Shown here: in pieces, positions 62,572-64,000 of the stretch | How the letters are laid out: every line of letters starts with the position of its first letter | How positions within the stretch are numbered: the stretch's first letter is position 1 | Source of the DNA: Daphnia carinata | Taxonomy: Eukaryota; Arthropoda; Branchiopoda; Diplostraca; Daphniidae | Assembly (NCBI RefSeq): GCF_022539665.2 | Contig: NC_081332.1 | Coordinates: 4,913,803-4,977,802 of the forward strand | DNA: 64,000 nucleotides | Reading direction: 5' to 3' | Position numbers and translations under genes: made by a program | Notes under the pieces: generated by a model | Seen by the model: the letters and a program-made list of their open reading frames with translations, nothing else | Told to the model about the DNA's origin: nothing | The model's database searches: none

Positions 62572-64000
62572 CACTTTCGCACTGTTTTTACTCAGTTCGA
62601 AAAACACACGAGATAATCGGTCAGAAATGGAACACAAATTGACGAGGCCACTGTTTGAAAAAAGAAAACAAAAGCAAAACAAAAAAACAAATCCGATCCC
62701 CACGTGTCACACGTATAATCGAATCACAGTCTGTCCAATTGACTCGGTCGATGAACGAGAAAATGAAATTATCAGCGGGCAACCCGACAGCTAAAAATGG
62801 GGGGATCCACTCGGCTCGACAGTCGGCGCCGTACTAAAACACACCATTGAAAAAAGGGGATATAAAGAAAGGAAAAAAAAAAAAAAAAACATCTCCGTTC
62901 CTTTTCCTTTTCTCTCTTATTCTCTCTCTCTCTCCCTTATTTTTTTCTTCCTCCTCCTCCCCCCCCCCCTGTTTCCCCCGGAAGGTGTATGCGTGCGTTC
63001 CAGCCCCCTTCTAGCAAATAGCCACACTAGTAGCATGCAAAGGATATGGTAAAGATACATACCGGCTCAAATCTGGCCAGGGGTTTTCCATACGGCCGTT
63101 TGCTTGTGCCCCGCCATCAACCCCAAAACGAAACCATAGTTTGAACTCGTGTTCCAAAACATTCAATCGAAGGATCACGCTGCACTGTGTACCTTTTGCC
63201 AAAACACGCGAGCCTTCGTATTCAGTTTTACGTGCGTTTTCAAGTTCAGCATGTTGATCCCGTTTTTTTTTTTTTTAAGAAGCTAAACATTTGCCTTCGG
63301 CTCAGCGTGAAGCGGCCATGGACTAAGAGGGAGCGGATGGCTAATCAGAATTGACACGAATGAGAGAGAAGTAGATCCTGTTAAGGAATAAAAAAAAAAA
63401 AGGGAGGATCCGCATTTGAAAAAAAAAAAAGGATAGAAACATCTGTTAAGCAAAGTCCGCTGTCATTCGTTACTCGCACACACACACAGGGACTGTTATA
63501 ACAAGAACGTTCCAGTTTGGGAGTGTAAGCAAAAGACGGCTGGACACATACACAAACAGTTGTTCCGATCCCCACTTCCCTTTTTTGCTTTGTGCTGTGC
63601 AAACGAATTAGATTTTCCCTTTTCTTTTCTTTTTCTTAAAGCTAGGGATCGAAATGGAATGGCTGTCTCATTGGAAGAGATTAACGAAGGATTAAAATCG
63701 GATGAAAAGATCGTCAACAAATTTTCGTTTTTGGAGCGTTTGATTTTTATGTGGAACTCTGTCTTGCGTCTATCGTTACGACTTGCGACTACACTGAAGA
63801 TGATCATTCGTTTCGTCTTTGTTTGTGTGCGAAGGGATAGACTTAAGACTCGGAACGGATTTTCTTGCTGCGCCACTTTAGACTGTCGATTGACAGGCAT
63901 CAACGCAACACGAGGAACTCACGTTTTTTTTTTTCCTTTCCTGAACGGACCTTTAGCTGATGTCGTTGCAAGGCTCACGTACGAGACAAAGTCGTCGTTC
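62441..64000. other. upstream region of the distal eva-1 exon
   Basis: It should contain the 5' UTR and promoter of the longest eva-1 transcript. It is A/T- and CT-rich. Minus-strand open frames at 63011-63202 and 63496-63903 lack any recognisable domain and look like chance or UTR sequence. Confidence 0.45.

Overview
This is a eukaryotic nuclear window. Nearly every gene is split by GT-AG introns, many only 50-80 nt long, and start, phase and stop can be followed exon by exon. The proteins are animal orthologues with an arthropod flavour. Compact genes, abundant A/T homopolymers and microsatellites suggest a small crustacean such as a branchiopod (Daphnia-like); that assignment is inference.

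Layout. 1-3577 is AT-rich, low-complexity 5' flank or intron with no gene I can support. 3578-29894 is gene-dense: IPPK (inositol-pentakisphosphate 2-kinase, +, 5' end missing), ERMARD (-), GTF2A2 (TFIIA gamma, +), MKLN1 (muskelin, -), a decayed family 92 glycosyltransferase (+), NSFL1C/p47 (-), PEX5 (+), HACL1 (-), BUD23 (-), CIAO1 (+), NIF3L1 (+) and an unrecognised 261-residue conserved-looking gene (-). Most neighbours are divergent or convergent. CIAO1 and NIF3L1 are the exception: same strand, 183 bp apart. PEX5 and HACL1 converge, and HACL1 ends in the peroxisomal signal SKL that PEX5 binds.

29906-39793 is the most unusual part. Two tandem units of about 4.9 kb are each a giant palindrome, with arms of about 2.2 kb around a loop of about 0.5 kb. 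Each loop holds three tRNA-like sequences in the same order. Each arm holds a copy of an intron-containing gene of unknown family plus a block of small hairpins. I do not recognise the element. A separate perfect 43-bp palindrome lies just outside it, at 39875-39917.

40978-62440 (minus strand) is an eva-1/EVA1C-type receptor with two SUEL lectin domains, one transmembrane segment and a cytoplasmic tail. Its common exons lie between 40978 and 44703. Upstream are at least three alternative signal-peptide first exons (49789-49939, 54919-54997, 62356-62440), all ending in the same phase, separated by long introns full of poly(A/T) and dinucleotide repeats. A choice between two 5' splice sites before the transmembrane exon could switch membrane and soluble forms.

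All exon limits come from reading splice sites and phase by eye against remembered family motifs. No alignment or search was run.
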